Part shown: one piece after another, positions 1 to 5,981 of the stretch
Layout: every line of letters starts with the position of its first letter
Numbering within the stretch: the stretch's first letter is position 1
Origin: an uncultured Selenomonadales bacterium
Lineage (GTDB): Bacteria; Bacillota_C; Negativicutes; Selenomonadales; Selenomonadaceae
Length of the DNA: 9,370 nt
Reading direction: 5' to 3'
NCBI GenBank assembly: GCA_947302675.1
Contig: CAMYWI010000030.1
Span: 1 to 9,370, forward strand
The notes under the pieces: generated by a model
Databases searched by the model: none
What the model saw: the letters and a program-made list of their open reading frames with translations, nothing else
What the model was told of the DNA's origin: nothing
Program-made: the position numbers and the translations under genes

Positions 1-716
1 TCCAAATACGGGTCGCGAGCGTCAAGCGGCGTGTTGAGCACTTCAAACAAATCAATGAGCGCACGGCGAAGATTATATTCGCGGCTGAGGTATTCGCGGA
101 AAATCTTGTGCTTGCCGAAAAGCCCCGAACTCTCCGCGTAAAGACAGAAGACCAAGCGCACGCAAAGCTTGTTGAGACTTGCCAAAGACTCGGCGGCGTT
201 CGGATTAATGTATTGAGTTAAAAGCGCGTCATAAATTTTTGCGACAATCTCGCCCGCCGCGAGCGACAGTTTCAACTCGTCAATGATTCGCGTTTTATCC
301 TTGTCAATCAACATTTCGAGCGCGTGAAATTTTTCAGGCAACTCCTGCAGAGAAAGTTTTCGCGGATTATCTTGCGGCTTGCGCTTGTCCATGTCGTAGA
401 TAAAAAACTCATTGAAATTGCACGTGACAATCCAACGAGCTTTGCGCGACCATTCGAGCGCGTCATTATATTTCTTCGCCTGCAGAAAAACTTCGTCGTC
501 GAGCTTGACGTTGGAGCTTTTCTGTTCGATAAGAATTTTCGTGTCAAGGATTAAGCCGTCAATGAATCCTTGCGGAACGGGAACTTCAAAGCTGATGAGT
601 TTTTCCGGCTCGGCAATGCCAAAGACATCGCGCAGGAGGCTCAGCCAAAAAGATTGCGCCTCGCCTTTCTCGTAGCCGCGTCCAGTCCACTGCTTTACAA
701 AGTTTTTCACGCTCAT
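1..716 (-). CDS. MmeI-like type IIL/IIG restriction-modification enzyme, N-terminal part (gene runs off the left edge)
   Basis: The reading frame starts at ATG 716 and is open for 238 codons to the window edge, so only the N-terminus is visible. The ATG has a strong ribosome binding site, GGAGGTGT at 731-724, seven bases upstream. The protein opens with KNFVKQWTGRGYEKGEAQSF, typical of the N-terminal nuclease region of MmeI-like enzymes. These are single chains of about 900 residues or more that combine an endonuclease, a helical spacer, an adenine methyltransferase and target recognition. A PD-(D/E)XK site is readable: D53 in GFIDG, then E64-Q-K66 in ILIEQKSS, followed by predicted helices (about 75-90) and a strand (WIVTCNFNEFFIYD, about 95-108). 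The part from about residue 140 fits the helical spacer. The methyltransferase motifs would lie outside the window, so completeness cannot be judged. Placement just after the ruvB terminator suggests an accessory insertion. An orphan methyltransferase of the same superfamily is the main alternative. Confidence 0.8.
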   Translation of the reverse strand, partial: MSVKNFVKQWTGRGYEKGEAQSFWLSLLRDVFGIAEPEKLISFEVPVPQGFIDGLILDTKILIEQKSSNVKLDDEVFLQAKKYNDALEWSRKARWIVTCNFNEFFIYDMDKRKPQDNPRKLSLQELPEKFHALEMLIDKDKTRIIDELKLSLAAGEIVAKIYDALLTQYINPNAAESLASLNKLCVRLVFCLYAESSGLFGKHKIFREYLSREYNLRRALIDLFEVLNTPLDARDPYL

Positions 717-737
717 GGAAAGAACACCTCCGCGCAA

Positions 738-746
738 ATTTTAACA
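738..746 (-). promoter_or_regulatory. Candidate extended -10 for the MmeI-like gene
   Basis: On the minus strand the bases read TGTTAAAAT, an extended -10 (TGn plus TAAAAT). It lies directly after the ruvB terminator T-tract and about seven bases before the ribosome binding site of the gene starting at 716. There is no convincing -35, because that position falls inside the terminator stem. A start near 731 would give a very short leader. This is a tentative call based on consensus match only. Confidence 0.3.
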
Positions 747-766
747 AAAAAATCGCCCGAAGGCGA
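746..766 (-). terminator. Intrinsic terminator of the fmt-ruvB unit
   Basis: Minus strand: stem TCGCC (766-762), loop TTCG (the very stable UUCG tetraloop), stem GGCGA (757-753), then seven T (752-746). It begins seven bases after the ruvB stop codon. Its form and position are those of a rho-independent terminator, so the gene starting at 716 probably needs its own promoter or read-through. Confidence 0.85.
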
Positions 767-772
767 AAGTTT

Positions 773-1801
773 TTATTCAAAGTCAAAAAGCGTGGGCGCG
801 TCATCTTTTTTGGGATAGGCAACGTTCATGTGACGATAGCCCGCCTCCGTGACGATTCGTCCGCGCGGCGTCCTCATGATAAAGCCGAGTTGCAAAAGAT
901 ACGGCTCGTAAATGTCCTCAATCGTCTCGCGCGTCTCGCTGATTGCGGCGGCTAAAGTGTCCAAGCCGACGGGTCGCCCGCTGAATTTATGAATCATTGC
1001 GTCAAGAAGTCGGCGGTCGGTGTGGTCAAGCCCCATGCGGTCGACTTCCAATGCCGATAACGCGCGGTCAGCTAACTCGTTCGTTATTATCCGAGAATTC
1101 TCTACCTGCGCGAAGTCACGAACTCTTTTTAAAAGTCGGTTGGCAATGCGCGGTGTACCTCGTGACCGTCGGGCAATTTCCTCCGCGCCGCCCGCCTCTA
1201 TCGAGATTTTCAAAATCTGCGCGGCTCGCGTGATGATCTCGACAAGTGCCTCTACAGAATAATATTCAAGTCGCGAGATCACTCCGAATCTGTCACGGAG
1301 CGGCGGCGATAACGCGCCTGCCTTTGTCGTCGCTCCTATCAGCGTGAACGGCGCAATGTCCAAGCGTATGCTCCGCGCCTTTGGTCCCTTGCCAATGATT
1401 ATGTCAAGCGCGAAGTCTTCCATTGCCGAATACAGTATTTCCTCGATTTGCCGATTGAGCCGGTGTATCTCGTCGATAAACAAGACGTCTCTGTCGTGCA
1501 GGTTGGTTAGGATTGAGGCGAGGTCGCCCGCCCGCTCGATTGCTGGTCCCGACGTTTGTCGAAAGTTTACGCCGAGTTCATTTGCGATGATTGCCGCGAG
1601 CGTCGTCTTGCCCAAGCCCGGCGGTCCGTACAATAAAACGTGGTCGAGTGCCTCGCGCCGCTTGACTGCCGCCTTCACGAACACTTTTAAATTTTCCTTA
1701 GCCTTGTCCTGCCCGATATATTCATACAATCGACGCGGGCGCAACGAATATTGCCAATCGTCGGTGCTTTGCTCGTCCGTCGCGATTATTCTGTCGTCCA
1801 A
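773..1801 (-). CDS. ruvB: RuvB, Holliday junction branch migration ATPase
   Basis: RuvB is the AAA+ motor of the RuvAB complex; with RuvA it drives branch migration of Holliday junctions in recombination repair in the cytoplasm. The 342 residues match the usual family length of about 330-345. Visible motifs are Walker [10 protein letters not shown] (59-67), Walker B LFIDEIH (107-113), sensor 1 GATTK (156-160), the LRDRFG arginine-finger region (168-173), sensor 2 GTPR (215-218) and a C-terminal winged helix with RTPRGR (310-315). The start is TTG at 1801, since no ATG or GTG fits the conserved N-terminus; a weak GGTGA lies upstream. The first 16 bases overlap the end of fmt, suggesting translational coupling. 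RuvA and RuvC, often neighbours of ruvB, are not in the window, so ruvB has been separated from them here. The gene ends at a strong terminator. Confidence 0.97.
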   Translation of the reverse strand: MDDRIIATDEQSTDDWQYSLRPRRLYEYIGQDKAKENLKVFVKAAVKRREALDHVLLYGPPGLGKTTLAAIIANELGVNFRQTSGPAIERAGDLASILTNLHDRDVLFIDEIHRLNRQIEEILYSAMEDFALDIIIGKGPKARSIRLDIAPFTLIGATTKAGALSPPLRDRFGVISRLEYYSVEALVEIITRAAQILKISIEAGGAEEIARRSRGTPRIANRLLKRVRDFAQVENSRIITNELADRALSALEVDRMGLDHTDRRLLDAMIHKFSGRPVGLDTLAAAISETRETIEDIYEPYLLQLGFIMRTPRGRIVTEAGYRHMNVAYPKKDDAPTLFDFE

Positions 1802-2700
1802 AAGTCGTCACCAACTTTGTTGCCGCGCAGAAAGTCGGCGGCATTGAGTTTCTTTGAATTGGGAGCTTGTATCTCCAAAATCTCAAGCACACCGTCGCCC
1901 GTCCCGACGAAAAATTTCTGCCCGTCAATTTTTATCTCGCCTGGTTCAAGCGAAATGCCATCCGCCACTCGCGAACGCCAAATCTTGAACTTGCCCGCCC
2001 TAGCTCCGCCGTAAAGCCCGCGTATCAAATTATGCAACTCCCGCGCAGATTTGCTCCAGTCAATCAAGCCTGTCTCCTTTTTCAAAAGCGGCGCGTAGCA
2101 CGACAGCGAATCGTCCTGCTTTATCGGTTGAAGTCCGCCCGCTCGCAACAGGTACAGCGTCTTGAGTAACAAGTCCGCTCCGACCGTCATTAAGCGTTCG
2201 CGCAGTTCGGGCAAGATCATTTCGTCGGAGATTTTGACTTCGCTTTGTAAAAGTATGTCGCCCGTGTCAAGCCCCGCGTTCATTTGCATTGTAGTTATGC
2301 CCGTGACGGTCTCGCCGTTGATTATCGCCCACTCAATCGGTGCCGCCCCGCGATATTTCGGCAACAGCGACGCATGAACATTTATACAGCCAAAGCGCGG
2401 TATGTCCAAGATTTTTTGCGAAAGGATTTGTCCGAAGGCAACCACGACGATTAAATCTGGCTTGAGCGCGGCGAGTTCCTCGACGACTGCGGGAGCTTTG
2501 ACTTTGACGGGTTGAATCACGCGCAGATTATTTTCCTCCGCAAAAACTTTCACGGGCGGCGGCAAGAGTTTATGCCCGCGTCCCTTCGGGCGGTCGGGTT
2601 GAGTGACTACGCAGATTATTTCCGTCTTGTCAGCCAACGCCGCGAGGCTCGGTACGGCGAAGTCGGGCGTCCCCATAAATATTACTTTTAACTTTTCCAT
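1786..2700 (-). CDS. fmt: Methionyl-tRNA formyltransferase
   Basis: Fmt transfers a formyl group from 10-formyltetrahydrofolate to initiator Met-tRNA, enabling bacterial translation initiation. From ATG 2700 the protein has 304 residues, near the family norm of about 310. The N-terminal Rossmann-type domain begins [15 protein letters not shown]. The catalytic and folate region is intact: N108 and H110 in [15 protein letters not shown], and D145 in AGLDTGD. A seven-codon upstream extension to TTG 2721 is possible but would contain the ribosome binding site (GAGGTG, 2717-2712), so ATG 2700 is preferred. It shares one base with the preceding stop (TAATG), and ruvB overlaps its end, so all three are likely cotranslated. 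One oddity is that the C-terminal domain has [14 protein letters not shown] where most homologues have a GLNPWP-type segment, and it looks a few residues shorter there. The peptide deformylase gene (def), often adjacent, is absent. Confidence 0.96.
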   Translation of the reverse strand: MEKLKVIFMGTPDFAVPSLAALADKTEIICVVTQPDRPKGRGHKLLPPPVKVFAEENNLRVIQPVKVKAPAVVEELAALKPDLIVVVAFGQILSQKILDIPRFGCINVHASLLPKYRGAAPIEWAIINGETVTGITTMQMNAGLDTGDILLQSEVKISDEMILPELRERLMTVGADLLLKTLYLLRAGGLQPIKQDDSLSCYAPLLKKETGLIDWSKSARELHNLIRGLYGGARAGKFKIWRSRVADGISLEPGEIKIDGQKFFVGTGDGVLEILEIQAPNSKKLNAADFLRGNKVGDDFWTTE

Positions 2701-2918
2701 TAAGGATTGCACCTCTTGCAAGGAACGTAGCCCGCATTAATCGCCTCGTCGCGAGTGTTCATGTAAACTTTGTTGGCGGGATTCATTTTATTGACCATTG
2801 AGCAATCGGCGAAGTGAAACTTTTTGCTGTTGACGTTGCCGACGTAGCTAGCCGCGAGCGCGTGCGCCATCATAAATGCAGAAATGCAAATGACGACAGC
2901 GGCAGTAAGTTTTTTCAT
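2700..2918 (-). CDS. Small exported Ada-like zinc-binding protein (copy 2 of a tandem pair)
   Basis: This 72-residue protein has a signal peptide (MKK, hydrophobic core to about residue 20, likely cleavage after AHALA) followed by a single domain of about 45 residues. The domain pattern is H35-x3-C39, then NPANKV, a TRDEA helix, and GYVPC67-KRC70. This resembles the metal-binding domain found at the N-terminus of Ada and, as a stand-alone or appended module, in many small secreted or nuclease-linked proteins. The likely four ligands are H35, C39, C67 and C70. The start ATG 2918 has TAGGAGTGA upstream and overlaps the stop of the preceding paralogue (ATGA); its stop overlaps the fmt start. No function is known to me for such mini-proteins. 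The sequence supports export and metal or thiolate binding, not DNA repair, since the Ada methyltransferase part is absent. Confidence 0.8.
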   Translation of the reverse strand: MKKLTAAVVICISAFMMAHALAASYVGNVNSKKFHFADCSMVNKMNPANKVYMNTRDEAINAGYVPCKRCNP

Positions 2919-3163
2919 GGCAAATCACTCCTAAGATCGGGACGGCAATTTCCGCAAGGATGATAACCTTCCGCAAAAGCCTCTGCGCGGGTCTTGAAAC
3001 CAACTTGATTATCGGGATTCATTATCCAAACAGAATCGCAATCGCGAACGTGCAGTGTAAGTCGGTAGCTGTTGCCGATATAAGGCGTGTTAAATCGAAT
3101 CGCCGCAAAAGCCGTCGCCGTCATAAACAGCAAAATTGCCAACGCCGCGAAAAATTTTTTCAT
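2915..3163 (-). CDS. Small exported Ada-like zinc-binding protein (copy 1 of a tandem pair)
   Basis: From ATG 3163 the product has 82 residues: a signal peptide (MKKFFAALAILLFMTATAFA) and one Ada-type metal-binding module. The ligand set parallels that of the next gene: H38-x3-C42, NPDNQV, TRAEA, GYHPC70-GNC73. The first half is less conserved and the tail RPDLRSDLP is extra. ATG 3163 is preferred over an in-frame TTG at 3178 because GGAGGTGA (3176-3169) lies between them at proper spacing. The TGA stop overlaps the ATG of the second copy by four bases. The two proteins look like an old tandem duplication, sharing the motif skeleton but few other residues. Upstream is repeat copy A and then the LigB-like/AMMECR1 gene. 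I see no convincing promoter of its own, so it may depend on read-through. Confidence 0.78.
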   Translation of the reverse strand: MKKFFAALAILLFMTATAFAAIRFNTPYIGNSYRLTLHVRDCDSVWIMNPDNQVGFKTRAEAFAEGYHPCGNCRPDLRSDLP

Positions 3164-3190
3164 GTCAATCACCTCCAAAGTCAGTCAAAA

Positions 3191-3310
3191 TCCGGCGCGC
3201 ATGGACGCGCGCCGCACGCCGCGTTTCAACAGGATGTTGAAGCGGCGTCGCCCTTTTCTTTTGCTTACTTTTCTTTTGGGCGCAACAAAAGAAAAGTAAG
3301 TTAATAAGCT
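3191..3310. repeat. Multi-hairpin interspersed repeat, copy A
   Basis: Hairpin 1 is GGCGCGC (3194-3200) with GCGCGCC (3207-3213) around a loop containing ATGGA. Hairpin 2 is ACGCCGC (3216-3222) with GCGGCGT (3242-3248), a GT bulge, then TTCAAC (3225-3230) with GTTGAA (3236-3241) around loop AGGAT. Hairpin 3 is a perfect 15-bp stem, 3264-3278 with 3286-3300, pyrimidine-rich on the plus strand. Copy B at 8853-8985 has the same order, orientation and loops but different stem bases. The boundaries given are approximate. No coding role is visible; it fills the gap between the AMMECR1-fusion gene and the small exported proteins. Confidence 0.8.
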
Positions 3311-3321
3311 TTTTCTTTGAA

Positions 3322-3349
3322 ACCTTTCTTTGTGCGCGAAAAGAAAGGT
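3322..3349 (-). other. Inverted repeat at the 3' end of the LigB-like/AMMECR1 gene
   Basis: A perfect 10-bp stem, ACCTTTCTTT (3322-3331) and AAAGAAAGGT (3340-3349), encloses an eight-base loop. Its last base is the first plus-strand base of the TGA stop (3349-3351). No long T-tract follows on the minus strand, so it is not a textbook terminator. It may protect or attenuate the transcript, together with hairpin 3 of the adjoining repeat. Confidence 0.5.
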
Positions 3350-4743
3350 CAGTGGTGGCGAATGACTTCAAACCTCCACAGCGAAACTTTTTCTTCAGGA
3401 CGAATTCCCGCCTTGCGCTTGGCAATGGCAATTTGCTCCTCGACCGTATCGACGCCTTCAAGGTCAGGAAGGAGTAAGCCGCGCCGCCCGCCGTTCTCGA
3501 CAATCACGCCGTAACGCTTAACGTCCAAATCCTTCACGCTGAAAATCCGCTCTGGCTCGCCCAAAACGTCGACGCTGTATTCAATATCGTCAAGCTCGTC
3601 AACTTCGACGGGACTAAAGCGCGGGTCGCGCGAACACGCGCTGATTGCGTTCTGCAAAATTTCTTCCGCCAAAGTGTTTTGCGTCGCCATAATCGTTCCG
3701 ATACACCCGCGCAGATTTCCGTCCTTGTGCAAACTCACGAAGGCTCCCGCGCGGCGCGAAGTCAATTCTTCCGGCAAATTCTTTGGCAACTCGGCGGGCT
3801 TGCGAGTTTTAACAAAAGTTTCGAGACTATACCGCGCCAACTTGACAAAATCATCTTCCGTAGCCTTGCGCTTTTCCGTCTCAGATTTTTTGAACTTAGA
3901 AAGCTGATATGCGAAGTTGCGATTGGGGTCATCGCCGTCAACGTTGAAATAAACAACGCCATAACCAACGCCGAACGTGCCCTCGTAGGAAAGTTTCTCT
4001 GCGCGGACGGCTTTTTTATCGAGTGCGCCCGCCATAATCCAGAAGGAACGCAAGCCGCACTCCGCCGCACGCGAGCACATCTTGTTATCCATAGTCAAGA
4101 GCTTAAGAAAATCCGCGCCGCCGAGATTTTCCATAACTTGAGAGTCGAACTGCGGACCTTCTTCAACAAAGCCATAGGGACCGTCGCTTTTGAGCTTGTG
4201 CGAAAGGTCGCCGCTCGCGATAAAGAAAGTGCGCCTGTTGAGTTCGTCAGCAACTTTAGCGATAAGCTTACCGAATCTGTAATGGACGGCGTTCGACAAG
4301 CCCGACAAGCCGATTCTAACGAACTTCACTTTGTCGAAGTCAAGCCCCGCCTTCTGCAAAAAGTACAGCGGAATAATCGTGCCATGATCGAGTGCGGAAT
4401 TTCTTTCGCCGAGAGTGCCCGCAGAAATTTTCTCCGCCGACGAATCGGAAGAGAGTTTGCGCACAAAGTCAACGTCGTAATTGATTGCGGGCGCGACTTG
4501 CGGGGCGCGGAATTGAGATAAATCGCCCGTTGCTCCTTCGCCTGGCGAGATGTGGAAATAATCCGCGTACATGATTGAATGTGGACTCGTGATTATTATC
4601 GTTTCCGGCTCCAGCTCAACGATTCGCCGCGAAATTTCTTTGTAAGCCTCCGTCGTCGCCGCGATTTTTTCTTCCTCGCCGCGTCCGACCTCCGGTAAAA
4701 TTATCGGCGGGTGCGGTACCGCCACTGCTCCTATTATGCTCAT
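3349..4743 (-). CDS. AmmeMemoRadiSam system protein: LigB-like domain fused to AMMECR1 domain
   Basis: The protein has 464 residues in two domains. Residues 1-270 resemble the class III extradiol dioxygenase LigB/Memo superfamily, with candidate metal ligands at H11 (VPHPP), H55 (SPHS), H120 (DHG) and H182 (SGDLSH). Residues 293-464 are an AMMECR1 domain with the hallmark LRGCIG (344-349) and SRDPRF (371-376). Such fusions belong to the AmmeMemoRadiSam group, which usually also has a radical SAM enzyme; that partner is not in this window. The substrate is unknown. A non-haem metal centre is plausible from the ligands, but dioxygenase activity is not shown and would be odd in an anaerobe. ATG 4743 has GGAGGA (4756-4751) seven bases upstream. 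Upstream is sppA (42 bases away) with a candidate promoter between; downstream is repeat copy A. Confidence 0.9.
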   Translation of the reverse strand: MSIIGAVAVPHPPIILPEVGRGEEEKIAATTEAYKEISRRIVELEPETIIITSPHSIMYADYFHISPGEGATGDLSQFRAPQVAPAINYDVDFVRKLSSDSSAEKISAGTLGERNSALDHGTIIPLYFLQKAGLDFDKVKFVRIGLSGLSNAVHYRFGKLIAKVADELNRRTFFIASGDLSHKLKSDGPYGFVEEGPQFDSQVMENLGGADFLKLLTMDNKMCSRAAECGLRSFWIMAGALDKKAVRAEKLSYEGTFGVGYGVVYFNVDGDDPNRNFAYQLSKFKKSETEKRKATEDDFVKLARYSLETFVKTRKPAELPKNLPEELTSRRAGAFVSLHKDGNLRGCIGTIMATQNTLAEEILQNAISACSRDPRFSPVEVDELDDIEYSVDVLGEPERIFSVKDLDVKRYGVIVENGGRRGLLLPDLEGVDTVEEQIAIAKRKAGIRPEEKVSLWRFEVIRHH

Positions 4744-4772
4744 TTAAAATTCCTCCAAAAATTTTTTAAGCG

Positions 4773-4801
4773 ATTATAGTATTTTTTAAAACCTTTGAAA
4801 C
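4773..4801 (-). promoter_or_regulatory. Candidate promoter of the LigB-like/AMMECR1 gene
   Basis: A perfect -10, TATAAT (4778-4773, minus strand), lies 29 bases before the ATG at 4743 in an AT-rich gap. The hexamer 17 bases further up, GTTTCA (4801-4796), is a weak -35 located in the last codons of sppA. If used, it would let this gene and those downstream be expressed independently of sppA. Confidence 0.45.
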
Positions 4802-5586
4802 TTGTCCGGCAACTCGAACTTAATCGTAATCGGCGAGTGCATATCGAGGATTCGTTTCAAGAAACTTGGCTTAGGCGCGGTGTCGGTTATGGTAAAATCT
4901 TTTTCGTCGCCGTGAAGAATGTCGGTGATTAAAAAGTTCAAGGCGTCGTCTTCGGTGCCGAGTTTATCGATAAGATTGTTTTCGAGCGCGGTGCGGGCGT
5001 CCAAAACTCTGCCGTCCGCCAATTCGTTAAGGTTAGTTGCGTTGGGGCGCGTGAGCTTAATAAAGTTAACAAACTCCTCGTGCGCCGCTTTGACGAGCGT
5101 TTCAAGATAAAGCTCCTCTTCGGGAGTCATTTCGCGGAAGGGACTGCCCAAGTCTTTCATCTTGCCGGATTTAATCGTCTTGAAGGACACGCCGAGCTTT
5201 TTCGACAGCTCTTGATAGTTGCTCAGAAGCATAATCACGCCGATTGAACCCGTCCAAGACAAAGTGTTGGCGAAAATGTAATTGGAGGCGGCGGCAATCA
5301 TGTACGCGCCCGAACAAGCACTATCGCCAATCGAAGTGACGACGGGAACTTTTTCCCGCAAGCTGTAAACCAATTTCGCCAATTCCTCGCTGGTGGCAGC
5401 CGCGCCGCCCGGTGAATTTATTTTTAGGAGAATGCCTTTGTAATCGTCTTTGTTCTTCTGTTTCACTTCAAGCAAATTGGTTTTCAATTTCTTGACGGAA
5501 TCATCGCCGCCGAGTTTTGAATCGTTAGAAGTTATTTCGCCGTTCAAGTAAAGCTTTAAAATTTTTTTTCGGGAGAAGAATTTCAT
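4786..5586 (-). CDS. sppA: SppA-like signal peptide peptidase (S49 family), without membrane anchor
   Basis: S49 peptidases degrade cleaved signal peptides using a Ser/Lys dyad. The 266 residues from ATG 5586 show the family landmarks: KINSPGG (56-61), the nucleophile S92 in GDSACSGAY (87-95), WTGSIGV (111-117), the general base K144 in KSGKMKDLGSP (139-149), and ADGRVLDARTA (190-200). S92 and K144 are assigned by alignment in my head to bacillar SppA. Oddly, the protein starts MKFFSRKKILKLYLNGEI and enters the first strand at once, lacking the N-terminal membrane helix usual in SppA. It may therefore be cytoplasmic or peripheral. ATG 5586 has AAGGCGG at good spacing; a TTG two codons earlier sits too close to that site. 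A strong promoter lies at 5649-5621. Confidence 0.9.
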   Translation of the reverse strand: MKFFSRKKILKLYLNGEITSNDSKLGGDDSVKKLKTNLLEVKQKNKDDYKGILLKINSPGGAAATSEELAKLVYSLREKVPVVTSIGDSACSGAYMIAAASNYIFANTLSWTGSIGVIMLLSNYQELSKKLGVSFKTIKSGKMKDLGSPFREMTPEEELYLETLVKAAHEEFVNFIKLTRPNATNLNELADGRVLDARTALENNLIDKLGTEDDALNFLITDILHGDEKDFTITDTAPKPSFLKRILDMHSPITIKFELPDKFQRF

Positions 5587-5620
5587 ATACAAACCGCCTT
5601 AATAAAATGATAACGGGCGC

Positions 5621-5649
5621 ATTTTACCACAACCGCGCAGATTTATCAA
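5621..5649 (-). promoter_or_regulatory. Promoter of sppA
   Basis: Minus strand: -35 TTGATA (5649-5644), 17-base spacer, -10 TAAAAT (5626-5621), preceded by TGG, which gives an extended -10. It lies 35 bases before the sppA ATG and four bases from the -35 of the divergent napD promoter. Both hexamers differ from consensus at one position. Confidence 0.75.
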
Positions 5650-5653
5650 AGGC

Positions 5654-5682
5654 TTGAAAGTTTTTTGCGCGGCTAATAAAAT
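5654..5682 (+). promoter_or_regulatory. Promoter of napD
   Basis: Plus strand: -35 TTGAAA (5654-5659), exactly 17 bases, then -10 TAAAAT (5677-5682). A start near 5689 leaves a leader of about 14 bases holding just the ribosome binding site GAGAGGTGA before GTG 5703. I see no FNR-type palindrome (TTGATnnnnATCAA) overlapping it. Confidence 0.72.
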
Positions 5683-5702
5683 ATACGCGAGAGGTGAGCG
5701 AC

Positions 5703-5939
5703 GTGGCAATTTCGGGAGCGATAATGAAAATAAAATCTGCGCGACGCGAGGAAGTTTTGGACGATTTGGAAAAAATATCGGGCGTGAGCTTTGAGCAAGA
5801 GACGCCCGACGGCGAATTGATTTTGCTGATTGAGGCAAAAAATATTGAGACGTTGCACAAAGTTTGCTTGCGACTTGAAAAGATTGACGGCGTGTTGGGG
5901 GTTTATCCCAGCTACGTGACGACGGCTGACGAGGAATAA
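5703..5939 (+). CDS. napD: NapD, chaperone for periplasmic nitrate reductase maturation
   Basis: NapD proteins are small cytoplasmic ferredoxin-fold chaperones that bind the NapA twin-arginine signal peptide and hold back export until the molybdenum cofactor is inserted. The 78 residues fit: an opening AISGAIMKIKSARREEV strand-helix, GVSFEQETPDGELILLIEA as a strand pair, then a second helix and LGVYPSYV. GTG 5703 is preferred because AGGTGA (5692-5697) then sits five bases upstream; an in-frame GTG at 5694 is part of that site and would give 81 residues. It is the only gene on the plus strand, and it is convergent with napA, sharing the terminator at 5943-5981. The family call rests on the short length, the N-terminal pattern and the napA neighbour. 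Confidence 0.85.
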   Translation: MAISGAIMKIKSARREEVLDDLEKISGVSFEQETPDGELILLIEAKNIETLHKVCLRLEKIDGVLGVYPSYVTTADEE

Positions 5940-5942
5940 AAA

Positions 5943-5981
5943 AAGACTGCAGGTCAAAGCGACTTGCAGTCTTAATTTTTT
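5943..5981. terminator. Bidirectional terminator between napD and napA
   Basis: AAGACTGCA (5943-5951) pairs perfectly with TGCAGTCTT (5965-5973). A G-T pair and GTC/GAC extend the stem inward to a five-base loop. On the plus strand it is followed by AA and six T; on the minus strand it is followed by a T-run from the A-tract at 5938-5944. The plus-strand T-run overlaps the napA stop codon (5980-5982). It serves both convergent genes. Confidence 0.9.

Noticed and set aside
2701..2721. TTG 2721 as the fmt start
   Set aside because: The extension would contain the ribosome binding site that serves ATG 2700, and the family N-terminus starts just after that ATG.
3191..3310. CRISPR array or insertion-sequence end
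   Set aside because: There is no periodic direct repeat with spacers, no transposase frame and no target-site duplication visible. The palindromic copies are single and far apart.
3165..3503. A 112-codon minus-strand frame across repeat copy A
   Set aside because: It is built from the hairpin repeat and an out-of-frame part of the LigB-like/AMMECR1 gene, and its composition is low-complexity and basic.
3679..4521. A 280-codon plus-strand frame antisense to the LigB-like/AMMECR1 gene
   Set aside because: The opposite strand encodes a protein with clear domain motifs, and the antisense product has no recognisable pattern.
4744..4785. A terminator between sppA and the LigB-like/AMMECR1 gene
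   Set aside because: The gap has T- and A-runs but no stable G/C-containing stem. A perfect -10 element explains it better.
5694..5702. GTG 5694 as the napD start
   Set aside because: This GTG is part of the GAGAGGTGAG ribosome binding site and would follow a leader of only about five bases. GTG 5703 has proper spacing.
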